A stretch of 64,000 nt of DNA from Croceicoccus marinus (GTDB taxonomy: Bacteria; Pseudomonadota; Alphaproteobacteria; Sphingomonadales; Sphingomonadaceae): positions 2,891,501 to 2,955,500 of the forward strand of contig NZ_CP019602.1 in the NCBI RefSeq assembly GCF_001661675.2. The letters run 5' to 3'. Both the position numbers and the translations under genes were made by a program. The notes beneath the pieces are model-generated. The model had not been told where the DNA came from and did no database searches. It saw only the letters and a list, made by a program, of their open reading frames with translations. This document shows, one piece after another, positions 50,497 to 59,440 of this stretch (the stretch's first letter is position 1; each line of letters opens with the position of its first letter).

Positions 50497-51765
50497 TCAG
50501 TCGATGAACAGCAGCGCAGGGGTTTCCAGCAGGCGTTTCAGCGACTGCACGAACAGCGCGGCTTCGTAACCGTCGACGATGCGGTGGTCGAAGCTGGAGG
50601 AGATGTTCATCACCTTCCGCGTCACGATCTCGCCGTTCACGCGGGTCAGCTTCTCGGTGATCTTGTTCGGGCCGACGATCGCGGTTTCGGGCGCGTTGAT
50701 GATCGGCGTGGTGGTGACGCCGCCGATGGGGCCCAGCGAGGTGATGGTGATGGTCGAACCGCTGAGTTCGTCGCGGCTGGCCTTGCCGTCGCGGGTGGCG
50801 GCGGAGAGGCGGGCGATTTCCTCGGCGCATTGCCACAGATCCATCGATTCCGCGTTTTTGAGCACGGGGACCGCCAGGCCCTTTTCGGTGGCGGTGGCGA
50901 TGCCGCAATGGACCGGCGCATGCTGGCGCAGCACGCCCGCCTCGTCGTCGTAATGCGCGTTGCAATGCGGGAATTCGGGCACGGCCTTGACCAGAGCGCG
51001 CACGAAAAAGGGCAGGATGGTGAGCTTGGGCTGGTCCTTGCCGCGGCTGGCATTCAGCGCATTCCGGGTATTCTCAAGCTCGGTGACGTCCACTTCCTCG
51101 ACATAGGTGATGTGCGGGATGCGGCGCCATGCGTCTTCCATACGCTGCGCGATCCTGCGGCGCAGGCCGACCACCTCGATCACGTCCACGCCGGAGCGGG
51201 TGGCATAGCGGTCGTCGCCGCCCGAGAGATAGCGGTCGATATCCTCGGGCGTGATGCGCCCGTTGCGGCCCGTGCCGCGCAGGCGCTCAAGCTCGATGCC
51301 CAGTTTCGCCGCGCGGCGGCGCGTGGCGGGCGCGGCCAAAGGAAATCCAGAAGGCGGGAAGCTGGCGGGCCCGCTTGTGCTGGGCGCGGGCGCGGATTTC
51401 GGCGCGCGGGCCGGTTTTGGAGCGGGCGCGGGAGCCGGGGCGGGTTCGGGCGCGGGTTCGGCCTTTGGCGCAGGCGCGGGCGCCGGTGTTGGCGCAGGCG
51501 CCTCGGCGGCGGCGTTGCCTTCGCCCTCGACCTCAAGCTCGACCAGAACCGAGCCGACCGCCTTCATCTCGCCCACCTTGCCGTGCAGCGCGACGATCTT
51601 GCCGCCGACGGGGGTGGTCATGTCGACGGTGGCCTTGTCGGTCATCACGTCGCACAGCGGGTCGTCCTCGGCGATCTCGTCGCCGACATTGATGTGCCAT
51701 TCGACGATCTCGGCCTCGGCCACGCCTTCGCCTATGTCGGGCAGGCGGAAATGATAGCGTCCCAT
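50497..51765 (-). CDS. bkdB: Branched-chain 2-oxoacid dehydrogenase E2 (dihydrolipoyl acyltransferase)
   Basis: 422 residues. An N-terminal lipoyl domain with lipoyl-lysine in VMTDKATVDM (about residue 44), an Ala/Pro-rich hinge of about 50 residues with many AP repeats, a peripheral-subunit-binding domain (RRRAAKLGIELERLRGTG), and a C-terminal catalytic domain with the HxxxDG site in SSSFDHRIVDGYEAALF. It transfers branched acyl groups to CoA. The TGATG junction with E1 beta shares one base. Only one lipoyl domain, as usual for BCKDH E2. No lpd (E3) gene follows; a histidine kinase gene does. Confidence 0.93.
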   Translation of the reverse strand: MGRYHFRLPDIGEGVAEAEIVEWHINVGDEIAEDDPLCDVMTDKATVDMTTPVGGKIVALHGKVGEMKAVGSVLVELEVEGEGNAAAEAPAPTPAPAPAPKAEPAPEPAPAPAPAPKPARAPKSAPAPSTSGPASFPPSGFPLAAPATRRRAAKLGIELERLRGTGRNGRITPEDIDRYLSGGDDRYATRSGVDVIEVVGLRRRIAQRMEDAWRRIPHITYVEEVDVTELENTRNALNASRGKDQPKLTILPFFVRALVKAVPEFPHCNAHYDDEAGVLRQHAPVHCGIATATEKGLAVPVLKNAESMDLWQCAEEIARLSAATRDGKASRDELSGSTITITSLGPIGGVTTTPIINAPETAIVGPNKITEKLTRVNGEIVTRKVMNISSSFDHRIVDGYEAALFVQSLKRLLETPALLFID

Positions 51766-52850
51766 CAGCGGTACTCCACGGCAGACTTGAGTGCTTCGGC
51801 AAGGCGGATCGGGCCGGGGAAATAGTCCCATTCGAACGCATGCGGATAGGGCATGTCATAGCCGCAGACGCGGGCGATGGGCGCGCGCAGATGGTCGAAG
51901 CAGCGCTCCTGCACCAGTGCCGACAATTCCCCGCCGAAGCCGCCGAAGCGCGACGCCTCGTGCAGGATGACGCAGCGGCCCGTCTTCTTCACCGACCGCA
52001 CGATGGTGTCGATGTCGAGCGGGACGATGGAGCGCAGGTCGATCAGCTCGGCATCCACGCCGCTGTCGTCGATCCCGGCCTTCGCGACATGGACCATGGT
52101 GCCGTATGCCAGCACGGTCGCCCCGCGCCCTTCGCGCAGGATGGCGGCCTGGCCCAGCGGAACCTCGTAATGGCCCAGCGGAACCTCGGCGAAGGGGTCG
52201 CCCGAATTGGCCCAGGTCTTCAGCTCCTCGTCCGGGCGGCCATAGAACGGGCCGTTGTAGAGGCGCTTGGGTTCGAGGAAGACGACCGGGTCGTTGCTTT
52301 CGATGCTGGCGATCAGCAGGCCCTTGGCGTCATAGGGGTTCGACGGGATCACCGTCTTCAGCCCCGTGACATGGGCGAAGATCGCCTCGGGGCTCTGGCT
52401 GTGGGTCTGGCCGCCGAAGATGCCGCCGCCATAGGGGGTGCGGACCGTGATCGGGGCCCAGAACTCGCCGTTGGAGCGGTAGCGAAGGCGCGCCGCCTCG
52501 CTCACCAGCTGGTCATAGGCGGGCAGGATATAGTCGGCGAACTGGATTTCGGGCACCGGGCGCAGGCCGTAGGCGCCCATGCCGATGGCGCTGCCGATGA
52601 TGCCGCCCTCGGTCAGCGGTGCGTCGAAGCAGCGTTTCAGGCCGTATTTGGTCTGCAATCCCTCGGTCACGCGGAAGACGCCGCCGAAATAGCCGACATC
52701 CTCGCCGAAGATCAGCACATCGTCGTCGCGGCCCAGCATCACGTCCAGCGCGCTGTTGAGCGCCTGGATCATGTTCATCTTCTTGGTGCCGGTCTCGGGA
52801 AGGCCGGCATCGATGGCGGCGTCGTTCACGGAAGGCTGGTTTTCCACCAT
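51765..52850 (-). CDS. bkdA2: Branched-chain 2-oxoacid dehydrogenase E1 beta subunit
   Basis: 361 residues with a 25-residue leader before the conserved MNMIQALNSALDVMLGRD. Transketolase pyrimidine-binding and C-terminal domains show GEDVGYFGGVFRVTEGL, ADYILPAYDQLVSEAARLRYRS, PYGGGIFGGQTHSQSPEA and LIDLRSIVPLD. It forms the thiamine-diphosphate-dependent heterotetramer with E1 alpha that decarboxylates the 2-oxoacids of Val, Leu and Ile. It starts one nucleotide after the E1 alpha stop. Confidence 0.94.
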   Translation of the reverse strand: MVENQPSVNDAAIDAGLPETGTKKMNMIQALNSALDVMLGRDDDVLIFGEDVGYFGGVFRVTEGLQTKYGLKRCFDAPLTEGGIIGSAIGMGAYGLRPVPEIQFADYILPAYDQLVSEAARLRYRSNGEFWAPITVRTPYGGGIFGGQTHSQSPEAIFAHVTGLKTVIPSNPYDAKGLLIASIESNDPVVFLEPKRLYNGPFYGRPDEELKTWANSGDPFAEVPLGHYEVPLGQAAILREGRGATVLAYGTMVHVAKAGIDDSGVDAELIDLRSIVPLDIDTIVRSVKKTGRCVILHEASRFGGFGGELSALVQERCFDHLRAPIARVCGYDMPYPHAFEWDYFPGPIRLAEALKSAVEYR

Positions 52851-52851
52851 G

Positions 52852-54183
52852 TCAGTTGCTCCCTTCGCCGGTTCGGGCGTCGCGCCGCTGGTGCAGGCGG
52901 GCGCGCTGTTCCTTGAGCCGCCAGTCGAGATCCTCGAACACGTCCTCGAACATCTCGTCGATGGGGGGCTTGGACTGGCCCAGCGTTCCGATCGCCTCGG
53001 CCTCCTTGACCGCGACGCGGACCTTTTCCTTCAGCTCTTCGGCCAGCGCGGCATGCTGGTCCTCGTCCCATGCGCCCAGCGCGATCAAATGGTCCTTGAG
53101 CCGGTTGACGGGATCGCCCAGCGGCCAATGGTTCGCCTCGTCCTTGGGGCGATAGCGGCTCGGGTCGTCCGAGGTCGAATGCCCCTCGGCGCGGTAGGTG
53201 TAGAATTCGATCAAAGTCGGGCCGTTGTTGGTGCGCGCGCGTTCCGCCGCCCACTGGGTCGCGCCCCACACGGCCAGGAAATCGTTGCCGTCGACCTTGA
53301 TGCCGGGAAAGCCGTAAGCCAGCGCCTTGGCCGCAAAGGGCAGGCGTTCGGGCGCGGCGAAACCGGCGAAGCTGGAAATGGCGTATTGGTTGTTGGTCAC
53401 GCACAGGATCGTCGGCGCGCGATAGGCGGCGGCAAAGGTCATCGCCTCGTGGAAATCGCCCTCTGCCGTGGTGCCGTCGCCGACATAGGCGAGGCTGATC
53501 TTGGTATCATTCTTGTAGGCGGACGCCATCGCCCAGCCCACCGCATGCACGAAACGCACGCCCAGATTGCCCGAGATCGAGTAGAAATCGTAGTCGCGCG
53601 CCGACATCAGGATCGGCAGCTGCTTGCCCGCCAGCGGATCCTCGGCATTGCTGAAGATCTGGTTGCACATGGTGGTCAGCGGATAGTTGCGCGCATGCAG
53701 CCAGGCGGCGGCGCGATAGGTGGGGAAGAACATGTCCCCCTTGTCCAGCGCCAGCGACTGTGCGGCGGCGATCGCTTCCTCGCCGGTGGACTTCATGTAG
53801 AAGCTGGTCTTGCCCTGCCGATGCGCGCGGAACAGCCGGTCGTCGAACGCGCGGGTCAGCATCATCGCGCGCAGGCCCTTGATCAGCGTGTCGGCGCTGA
53901 GCTTCGGGTCCCACGGGCCGACGGCCTTGTGGTCGTCGTCCAGCACGCGGATCAGCTCATACGGCAGGTCGCGCATGTTGGATTCGTGTTCGGCGATGTC
54001 GGGGCGGCGCACCGCGCCCGCCTTGCCGCGGTTCACATGGGTGAAATCGACGTCCTCTCCCGGCCGGGTCGGCGGTTCGGGGATGTGCAGCTCGAGCCGG
54101 GGAAGGTTGGGACGCGCGACTGCAGGAGGCGCCGCATCTGTCCCCGAGGCGGGGCCTGAACCGGTGACGGGGGTGTCTGTCAC
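52852..54183 (-). CDS. bkdA1: Branched-chain 2-oxoacid dehydrogenase E1 alpha subunit
   Basis: 443 residues; the first 60 or so are a Pro-rich extension. The thiamine-diphosphate fold is marked by YVGDGTTAEGDFHEAM with downstream NNQYAIS, SISGNLGVRFVHAVGWAMA and TYRAEGHSTSDDPSRYRP; the Ser residues in this last loop are phosphorylated in mammalian homologues. Length and motifs match the BCKDH rather than the pyruvate branch (EFYTYRAEGHST). First gene of E1 alpha - E1 beta - E2. An AT-rich palindrome upstream may be the control site. Confidence 0.94.
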   Translation of the reverse strand: MTDTPVTGSGPASGTDAAPPAVARPNLPRLELHIPEPPTRPGEDVDFTHVNRGKAGAVRRPDIAEHESNMRDLPYELIRVLDDDHKAVGPWDPKLSADTLIKGLRAMMLTRAFDDRLFRAHRQGKTSFYMKSTGEEAIAAAQSLALDKGDMFFPTYRAAAWLHARNYPLTTMCNQIFSNAEDPLAGKQLPILMSARDYDFYSISGNLGVRFVHAVGWAMASAYKNDTKISLAYVGDGTTAEGDFHEAMTFAAAYRAPTILCVTNNQYAISSFAGFAAPERLPFAAKALAYGFPGIKVDGNDFLAVWGATQWAAERARTNNGPTLIEFYTYRAEGHSTSDDPSRYRPKDEANHWPLGDPVNRLKDHLIALGAWDEDQHAALAEELKEKVRVAVKEAEAIGTLGQSKPPIDEMFEDVFEDLDWRLKEQRARLHQRRDARTGEGSN

Positions 54184-54253
54184 ATTATCCTCTCTCAGCG
54201 ATTTCGCTCATCATCGTGCCCGAACAGGCAGGCAAATGAAATTTTATATCTGT

Positions 54254-54266
54254 GTAATTAAATTAC
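54254..54266. promoter_or_regulatory. AT-rich palindrome upstream of the BCKDH genes
   Basis: GTAAT-TAA-ATTAC lies 70 nt ahead of the E1 alpha start, in the only AT-rich patch of this intergenic region; ATATAAAATTT lies just downstream on the minus strand and could be a -10. It resembles an Lrp/AsnC- or TetR-type operator, and bkd operons are often Lrp-controlled. Unproven. Confidence 0.35.
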
Positions 54267-54336
54267 CACGATCGGGCCGCCGGATCAATCGCCGCCAGAC
54301 AGGATTGAAGCGATCCGCGCGCGGTGCGGTTCCTGC

Positions 54337-55746
54337 TCAGGCTTCGGGCAAGGGGCGCAGTTCGAAGCGCGCGCCGCGCATGGTGGGGGCCAGCCGCAGT
54401 TCCATGCCGTGCCGCTCGGCAATGGCGCGCGCGAGGGCGAGGCCCAGCCCCGCGCCCTTGGCCTGGCCGGCGCCGCCATTGTGGTCGCCGCCGTTCGCGC
54501 CGCCGGCCACCCGGCCGAAGCGTTCGAAGATCGTCTCGCGATATTCGCGCGGCACGCCCGGCCCGTCGTCGGCCACCGCCACCAGCGGCCCTCCGCCCGC
54601 GCCGCGCGTCACGATCAGCCGCACCTGCCCGCCCGAAGGCACGTATTTGAACGCATTGTCGAGCAGGTTGGTGATCACGCGCGACAGCTGGATCTCGTCC
54701 CCCTGCATCGTCACGCCTTCGTCGGCCTCCAGCCGGAAATCGTGGCCCGTCTCCTCGGCGCTGGCGGTGTAGAGATCGGCGATATTGGCCGCGAGCGCGC
54801 TGATGTCGACCTCGGCCAGGCCCTGCGGATTGCCGCGCTGCGCCTCGCTCTGCGCGATGTCGAGCAGCGATTCGAGCGTGGCGACGACATGGCGGATCTC
54901 GCCCCGCGCAGCGAGCAGCCTTTCGGTGGTCTGCGGATCGGGTTCGCGCGCCTGCGACTGGGACTGGATCGCGCGCACCAGCCGGTTGTCGAGATGCATC
55001 AGCGGCGTGCGCATCTCATGCGCGATCTGGTCGGTGGTGTCGCGCTGCGCGCGCGCCAGCCGGTCCAGCCGGGCGAGCGCGGCGCTGGAATGGCGCGTCA
55101 GCTCCCCGATCTCGTCCATGCGCGACCGCCCGGTATCCAGCGCGGCGAGGCGGCGCGGTTCGGGATCGCGGAAGGCGTCGTTGATGCGCATCACCCGGCG
55201 CGACAGGCGGCTGGCGGTCAGATAGCCGGCCACGCCCACCGCCATCACCACGAACAGCCCGCCCGCCACGAAGGACAGGCCGATCTGGTTGAGCTGGATG
55301 ATCGTCCACCCCGTCTCGCGCGCGGCGAGCAAGCGCATCCCGCCGGGAAACTCGACCGCGCGGGCCAGCGCGGGGCGCCCGCCGGGCAGCACGATGTCCC
55401 CCTCGCCCATGGTGTCGGCGTCGAAATCGGGCCATTGCGCCAGGTCGCCCGCCAGCCGGGTGCCGTCGCTGCCCAGCAGCAGGAAATGGTTGCCCGTCCC
55501 GGTGGGCCGGTCGATGTCGGCGCTTTCCTCGATATGGGCGATCAGCTCGCGGCGGCCGCGCGCTTCCAGGATGTCGGACATATGGCGGATGTCGGCATCG
55601 ACGTTCCAGCGCACCGTCGCCTCGGCCATGCGTTCGAACTTGGTGGTGACCAGCCAGCCCAGCACCAGCACGACCGCGATCGACACGGCGATCGCCCATG
55701 CGACCAGCCGGGTGAAGATCGAATCGAGCAGCGATACACGTTGCAA
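54337..55746 (-). CDS. Sensor histidine kinase of a two-component pair
   Basis: 469 residues. TM1 (about 12-34) and TM2 (LSFVAGGLFVVMAVGVAGYL, about 155-175) bracket a periplasmic domain of about 115 residues. HAMP, then HisKA with DQIAHEMRTPLMHLDNRL (His about 243), and the ATPase domain with LDNAFKYVPSGG, VADDGPGVP and a G2 region GAGLGLALARAIAERHG. A Gly/Asn-rich insertion (VAGGANGGDHNGGAGQAKG) sits in the ATP lid. It starts 27 nt after the response regulator gene. Signal unknown. Confidence 0.92.
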   Translation of the reverse strand: MQRVSLLDSIFTRLVAWAIAVSIAVVLVLGWLVTTKFERMAEATVRWNVDADIRHMSDILEARGRRELIAHIEESADIDRPTGTGNHFLLLGSDGTRLAGDLAQWPDFDADTMGEGDIVLPGGRPALARAVEFPGGMRLLAARETGWTIIQLNQIGLSFVAGGLFVVMAVGVAGYLTASRLSRRVMRINDAFRDPEPRRLAALDTGRSRMDEIGELTRHSSAALARLDRLARAQRDTTDQIAHEMRTPLMHLDNRLVRAIQSQSQAREPDPQTTERLLAARGEIRHVVATLESLLDIAQSEAQRGNPQGLAEVDISALAANIADLYTASAEETGHDFRLEADEGVTMQGDEIQLSRVITNLLDNAFKYVPSGGQVRLIVTRGAGGGPLVAVADDGPGVPREYRETIFERFGRVAGGANGGDHNGGAGQAKGAGLGLALARAIAERHGMELRLAPTMRGARFELRPLPEA

Positions 55747-55773
55747 GCGCGTCCCTCTACGCTGCCCCGGCCC

Positions 55774-56466
55774 CTAGCGGCCGTCGAGCAGACGGTAGCC
55801 TGTCCCCCAGATGGTTTCCAGCGCGGGCGTGGCGAAACCGTCCTCCAGCTTGCGGCGCAGGCGGCCGATATTGACGTCGACCACGTTGGTCTGCGGATCG
55901 AAGCCCATCTTCCACACATCGCGCAGCAGCATCTCGCGCGTGACGACATCGCCGGCATGCTCGATCAGATAGCGGAACAGCTCGAACTCCTTGGGGCTGA
56001 GCGGCAGGTGCTTGCCCGCGCGAAAGGCGGTGCGCGCCTTGACGTGGCATTCGAACGCGCCGTGGATGATCACCGCGCTATGCGTCTGCCCGGCGGCCCG
56101 CCGGTGCAGCGCGCGCAGCCGGGCGAGCAGCTCGGTCGCCTCGAACGGCTTGGCGAGATAATCGTCGGCGCCCGCGTCCAGCCCCTCGGCCCGGTCGATG
56201 GTGCGGCCCAGCGCCGACAGCATCAGCAGCGGGGTGCCGATGCCGCTGTCGCGCAATTGCTTGACCACGGTCAGCCCGTCGAAATCGGGCAGCATGCGGT
56301 CGAGGATGATCACGTCGAAATTGCCGATGCCCGCCTGGCGCATCCCCTCGGACCCGGTGGGCGCCCAGGTGACGCGGTCGCCCGAAGCCTTCATCAGTTC
56401 CTGAAGATCGGCGGCGGTGCGGCTGTCATCCTCGATATGGAGGATGTCGAGGCCGTGTTTTGCCAT
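55774..56466 (-). CDS. OmpR/PhoB-family response regulator
   Basis: 230 residues from ATG at 56466; the frame upstream is open but non-coding. Receiver domain with acidic pocket ILHIEDD, phospho-acceptor Asp56 in VIILDRMLPDFDG and Lys in YLAKPFEATELL. The C-terminal winged helix (about 130-228) has LSPKEFELFRYLIEHAGDVV, the recognition-helix region TNVVDVNIGRLRRKL, and the wing IWGTGYRLLD. Partner of the histidine kinase gene immediately downstream; together a complete two-component system reading leftward. The 250-nt spacer upstream probably holds its promoter. Confidence 0.94.
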   Translation of the reverse strand: MAKHGLDILHIEDDSRTAADLQELMKASGDRVTWAPTGSEGMRQAGIGNFDVIILDRMLPDFDGLTVVKQLRDSGIGTPLLMLSALGRTIDRAEGLDAGADDYLAKPFEATELLARLRALHRRAAGQTHSAVIIHGAFECHVKARTAFRAGKHLPLSPKEFELFRYLIEHAGDVVTREMLLRDVWKMGFDPQTNVVDVNIGRLRRKLEDGFATPALETIWGTGYRLLDGR

Positions 56467-56716
56467 CCGTGGCGTTCCTTTCGTCGCTGCGGCCCGGGAC
56501 GTGCGATGGGCATTCGGGGGCCGTGCGGTTTGATGATCAATGCGATTAATTTTCCGTGCGCAGAATACCGCCATAATCCCGCCTGCAACCGCACATTTGC
56601 TGACAGAAAGCTAACACCTGCCGTCATGGACCCGCCCGTCCCGCGATGGGGCAGGAAAAGCGCGCGATCGGGCATGCGAATTCTACATGCAAATGCGACT
56701 GGATTGCAAGAAGCGC

Positions 56717-57589
56717 CTAGTCCGCCGACAGGCGCGCCAGGATCGCCTCGAGCCGGATCAGCATGTCGGGATCGCGCGCGTCGGGCGCGGTCAGCAATGC
56801 CCCGTCCAGCGCGGTGTCGATGGGCGATGCCTCGCGCCGGGCGGGCAGGGCGGCGACGAAGCATACGACCGTGCGGCGGGCCAGATCGCCATTGGTGCGC
56901 ATCTGCGCGACCACCTCGCCGATGTCGACAGCCTCGTTCTCAGCGCGCCAGCAGTCGTAGTCGGTGACCATGCCGACCAGCGCATAGGGCAGCCCCGCCT
57001 CCCGCGCGAGGCGGGCTTCGGGCATGGCGGTCATGCCGATCACGTCCGCGCCCCACTGGCGATAGAGCCGGCTTTCGGCGCGGGTGGAGAATTGCGGCCC
57101 CTCCATCGCCAGATAGGTGCCGCCGCGCGCGACCTGTCCGCCCGCGGCCTCGACCGCGTCGGCGGCCAGTGCGGACAGGCGCGGGCAGACCGGATCGGCC
57201 AGCGAGACATGGGCGGCAAGGCCATTGCCGAAGAAGCTGGCGGGGCGCGCCACCGTGCGGTCGATGAACTGGTCGACCGCGACGAAATGGCCGGGCGCCA
57301 GATGCTCGCGCAGCGACCCGATGGCCGAGATGGCGAGGATGTCGGTGCAGCCCGAACGCTTGAGCGCGTCGATATTGGCGCGGGCGTCGATCTCGCCCGG
57401 CGGGATGCGGTGGCCCCGCCCGTGGCGCGGCAGGAAGCGCAGGTTCACGTCCCCGATCCGGCCGAACAGGATCTCGTCCGAAGGCTTGCCGAAGGTCGAG
57501 CTGACCGGCAGCCATTCGGCATCCTGGAGCCCGTCCATCCGGTACAGGCCCGAGCCGCCGATCACCCCTATCGTCCATGCGCTGCTCAT
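56717..57589 (-). CDS. mtnP: S-methyl-5'-thioadenosine phosphorylase
   Basis: 290 residues. PNP/MTAP family sequence TIGVIGGSGLYRMDGL, the phosphate-site FLPRHGRGHRIPPGEI, YLAMEGPQFSTRAESRLYR, the purine/ribose-binding GMTAMPEARLAREAGL, and VTDYDCW with the Asp that selects 6-aminopurines. It splits methylthioadenosine into adenine and methylthioribose 1-phosphate in methionine salvage. ATG at 57589 is chosen; 57601 is an alternative. It is divergent from bioF; methylthioadenosine is a by-product of other S-adenosylmethionine reactions, so the proximity to SAM-using biotin genes may be incidental. Confidence 0.93.
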   Translation of the reverse strand: MSSAWTIGVIGGSGLYRMDGLQDAEWLPVSSTFGKPSDEILFGRIGDVNLRFLPRHGRGHRIPPGEIDARANIDALKRSGCTDILAISAIGSLREHLAPGHFVAVDQFIDRTVARPASFFGNGLAAHVSLADPVCPRLSALAADAVEAAGGQVARGGTYLAMEGPQFSTRAESRLYRQWGADVIGMTAMPEARLAREAGLPYALVGMVTDYDCWRAENEAVDIGEVVAQMRTNGDLARRTVVCFVAALPARREASPIDTALDGALLTAPDARDPDMLIRLEAILARLSAD

Positions 57590-57656
57590 GCCGCCAGTCA
57601 TAAGGCGAGCGGGGCGGGCTGGACAAGCCGGTGTTTTCGCGCTTGGAGCGCAGGCA

Positions 57657-58814
57657 ATGAGCCGCTGGGACCAACATCTGCACGAGAGGCTGGCAGCGCT
57701 TGCCGCGCGAGGACAGCGGCGTTTCCCGCGCGCCGCCGCTCTGCGGCCCGGCGGCCGCCTGCTGCGCGGCGGGCGCGAGGCAGTGGATTTCTCGAGCAAC
57801 GATTACCTGGGGCTGGCGCTGCACCCCCTGCTGGCGGAGCGGGCGGCGGACTATGCCGCGCGGCTTGGCGCGGGATCGGGCGCGTCGCGGCTGGTGACCG
57901 GCACGCTCGAGGCGCATCTGGCGCTGGAGGCGCGCGTCGCGGCGCTGAAGGGGGCGGAGGCGGCGCTGGTACTGGCCAGCGGATGGCAGGCCAATGCCGC
58001 GCTGGTGCCCGCGCTGGTCAAGGCGGTGCCGGGCGCGGCGGTGTTCACCGACCGGCTGGTGCATGCCAGCATCCACCACGGCTGCGCGGCGGCAGGCGTG
58101 CGCGAGATCCGCTTTCGCCACAACGATCTGGCGCATCTGGACGCGCTGCTGGCCCGCCATGCGGACGCGCCTGCGCGCATCGTGCTGACCGAGAGCGTAT
58201 TCTCGATGGATGGCGACCGCGCGGATGTGGCGGCGCTTGGCGCGCTGGCAGGCCGGCATGACGCGCTGCTGGTGGTGGACGAGGCGCATGCGACCGGCGT
58301 GCTGGGGCCGGGCGGGGCTGGATTGACCCACGGCATCGCGGGCGTCGATATCGCGATGGGCACGTTCAGCAAGGCGCTGGGCGGCTTTGGCGGCTATCTG
58401 GCCTGTTCGGCAGTCATGCGCGACTGGCTGGTCAATGCGGCGGGGGGCTTCGTCTTTTCCACCGCCCTGCCGCCCGCGGTGCTGGGCGCGGCGGATGCGG
58501 CGCTGGAGCTGGTGCCGCAGATGGATGCCGAGCGCGCGCATCTGGAGGCGCTGGGCGAGCGGCTGCGCGGCGGGCTGGCGCGGATGGGCATCGACAGCGG
58601 CGGGTCGACCACGCAGATCGTGCCCGCCATCGTCGGGGCCGAGGAGGATGCACTGCGCCTGTCGGCCCTGCTGGAGGAGCGCGGGATGGTGGCCGCCGCG
58701 ATCCGCCCGCCGACGGTTCCGCCGGGCACCAGCCGCCTGCGCATCGCCTTGCGCGCCGGGCATTCGCATGGCGATGTCGACGATCTGATCGCGGCGCTGG
58801 AGGCGGCGCGGTGA
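57657..58814 (+). CDS. bioF: 8-amino-7-oxononanoate synthase
   Basis: 385 residues from ATG at 57657; the frame is open for another 540 nt upstream but that overlaps mtnP. Alpha-oxoamine synthase motifs are FSSNDYLGLALHP, GAGSGASRLVTGTLEAH, LVVDEAHATGVLGPGG and the PLP-lysine segment TFSKALGGFGGY. It condenses pimeloyl-ACP (or -CoA) with alanine, the first ring-building step of biotin synthesis. Followed by a GTGA overlap into the hydrolase gene, beginning a five-gene coupled operon. Confidence 0.95.
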   Translation: MSRWDQHLHERLAALAARGQRRFPRAAALRPGGRLLRGGREAVDFSSNDYLGLALHPLLAERAADYAARLGAGSGASRLVTGTLEAHLALEARVAALKGAEAALVLASGWQANAALVPALVKAVPGAAVFTDRLVHASIHHGCAAAGVREIRFRHNDLAHLDALLARHADAPARIVLTESVFSMDGDRADVAALGALAGRHDALLVVDEAHATGVLGPGGAGLTHGIAGVDIAMGTFSKALGGFGGYLACSAVMRDWLVNAAGGFVFSTALPPAVLGAADAALELVPQMDAERAHLEALGERLRGGLARMGIDSGGSTTQIVPAIVGAEEDALRLSALLEERGMVAAAIRPPTVPPGTSRLRIALRAGHSHGDVDDLIAALEAAR

Positions 58815-59440
58815 AGCTGCTGTTCGTGCATGGCTGGGGTTTCGACGCGTCGCTGTGGGATGCGGTGATCGCCTGCCTGCCGGATGCGGATTTGGTGCGC
58901 GCGGATCGCGGCTATTTCGGCGGGGCGGCGTGGCCGACCGTCGAGGGGCCCTGTCTTGCGGTCACGCATAGTTTCGGCAGCATGGCGCTGCTGGCGGATC
59001 CGCCCGCGGATTGCCGGGGCCTGCTGGCGATCAACGGCTTCGACCGCTTTGCCGAGGGCGAGGGGAAGGCGGGGGTTCCCCTGCGCGTGATCGACCGTAT
59101 GCTGGCGCGGCTGGAGGGCGATCCCGCTACGGTCCTGCGCGATTTTCATGCGCGGCTGGGCAGCGATGTTCCGCAAGGCAAGCCCGATACGGCTCGGTTG
59201 CGGCAGGATCTTACCGCGCTTCGCAGCGATAACCAGCGCGAGGCGACTGCGAATTTCGCAGCGCCGATCATCGCGCTGGATGGCGCGGACGATCCGCTGC
59301 TCTCTGCCGCGATGCGGGCCGGGCAATTCGCTGATGCGGCGGATCTGCAGCGCGAGACGCTGGATGCGGGCCATCTGCTGCCCCTCACCCACCCGGAGCT
59401 ATGCGCGGCGTGGATCGAGCGCTTGCGGGTGGCGGCGTGA
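58811..59440 (+). CDS. Alpha/beta hydrolase in the biotin operon, BioH-like role
   Basis: 209 residues from GTG at 58811, overlapping the bioF stop by 4 nt. Short alpha/beta hydrolase with oxyanion segment FVHGWGFDASLW, the nucleophile in VTHSFGSMAL (Ser about 54, in HSFGS rather than GxSxG), acid in ALDGADDP and His in DAGHLLPLTHPE. It is about 45 residues shorter than E. coli BioH (256). Its place between bioF and bioC, with no other candidate, argues that it removes the methyl ester from pimeloyl-ACP to end the BioC-initiated pathway. The role is inferred; it could belong to the BioG/BioK-type group of alternative esterases. Confidence 0.75.
   Translation: MKLLFVHGWGFDASLWDAVIACLPDADLVRADRGYFGGAAWPTVEGPCLAVTHSFGSMALLADPPADCRGLLAINGFDRFAEGEGKAGVPLRVIDRMLARLEGDPATVLRDFHARLGSDVPQGKPDTARLRQDLTALRSDNQREATANFAAPIIALDGADDPLLSAAMRAGQFADAADLQRETLDAGHLLPLTHPELCAAWIERLRVAA

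Noticed and set aside
51410..51530. GC-rich repeats in E2 as a possible mobile or regulatory repeat
   Set aside because: They encode the Ala/Pro hinge between lipoyl and subunit-binding domains, which is normal for this enzyme.
49033..51825. A 930-codon open frame opposite the orphan kinase and E2
   Set aside because: It crosses two unrelated sense genes and their spacer; composition is that of an antisense shadow.
54409..56967. An 852-codon open frame opposite the two-component genes
   Set aside because: It spans kinase, regulator and their spacer on the other strand; no domain seen.
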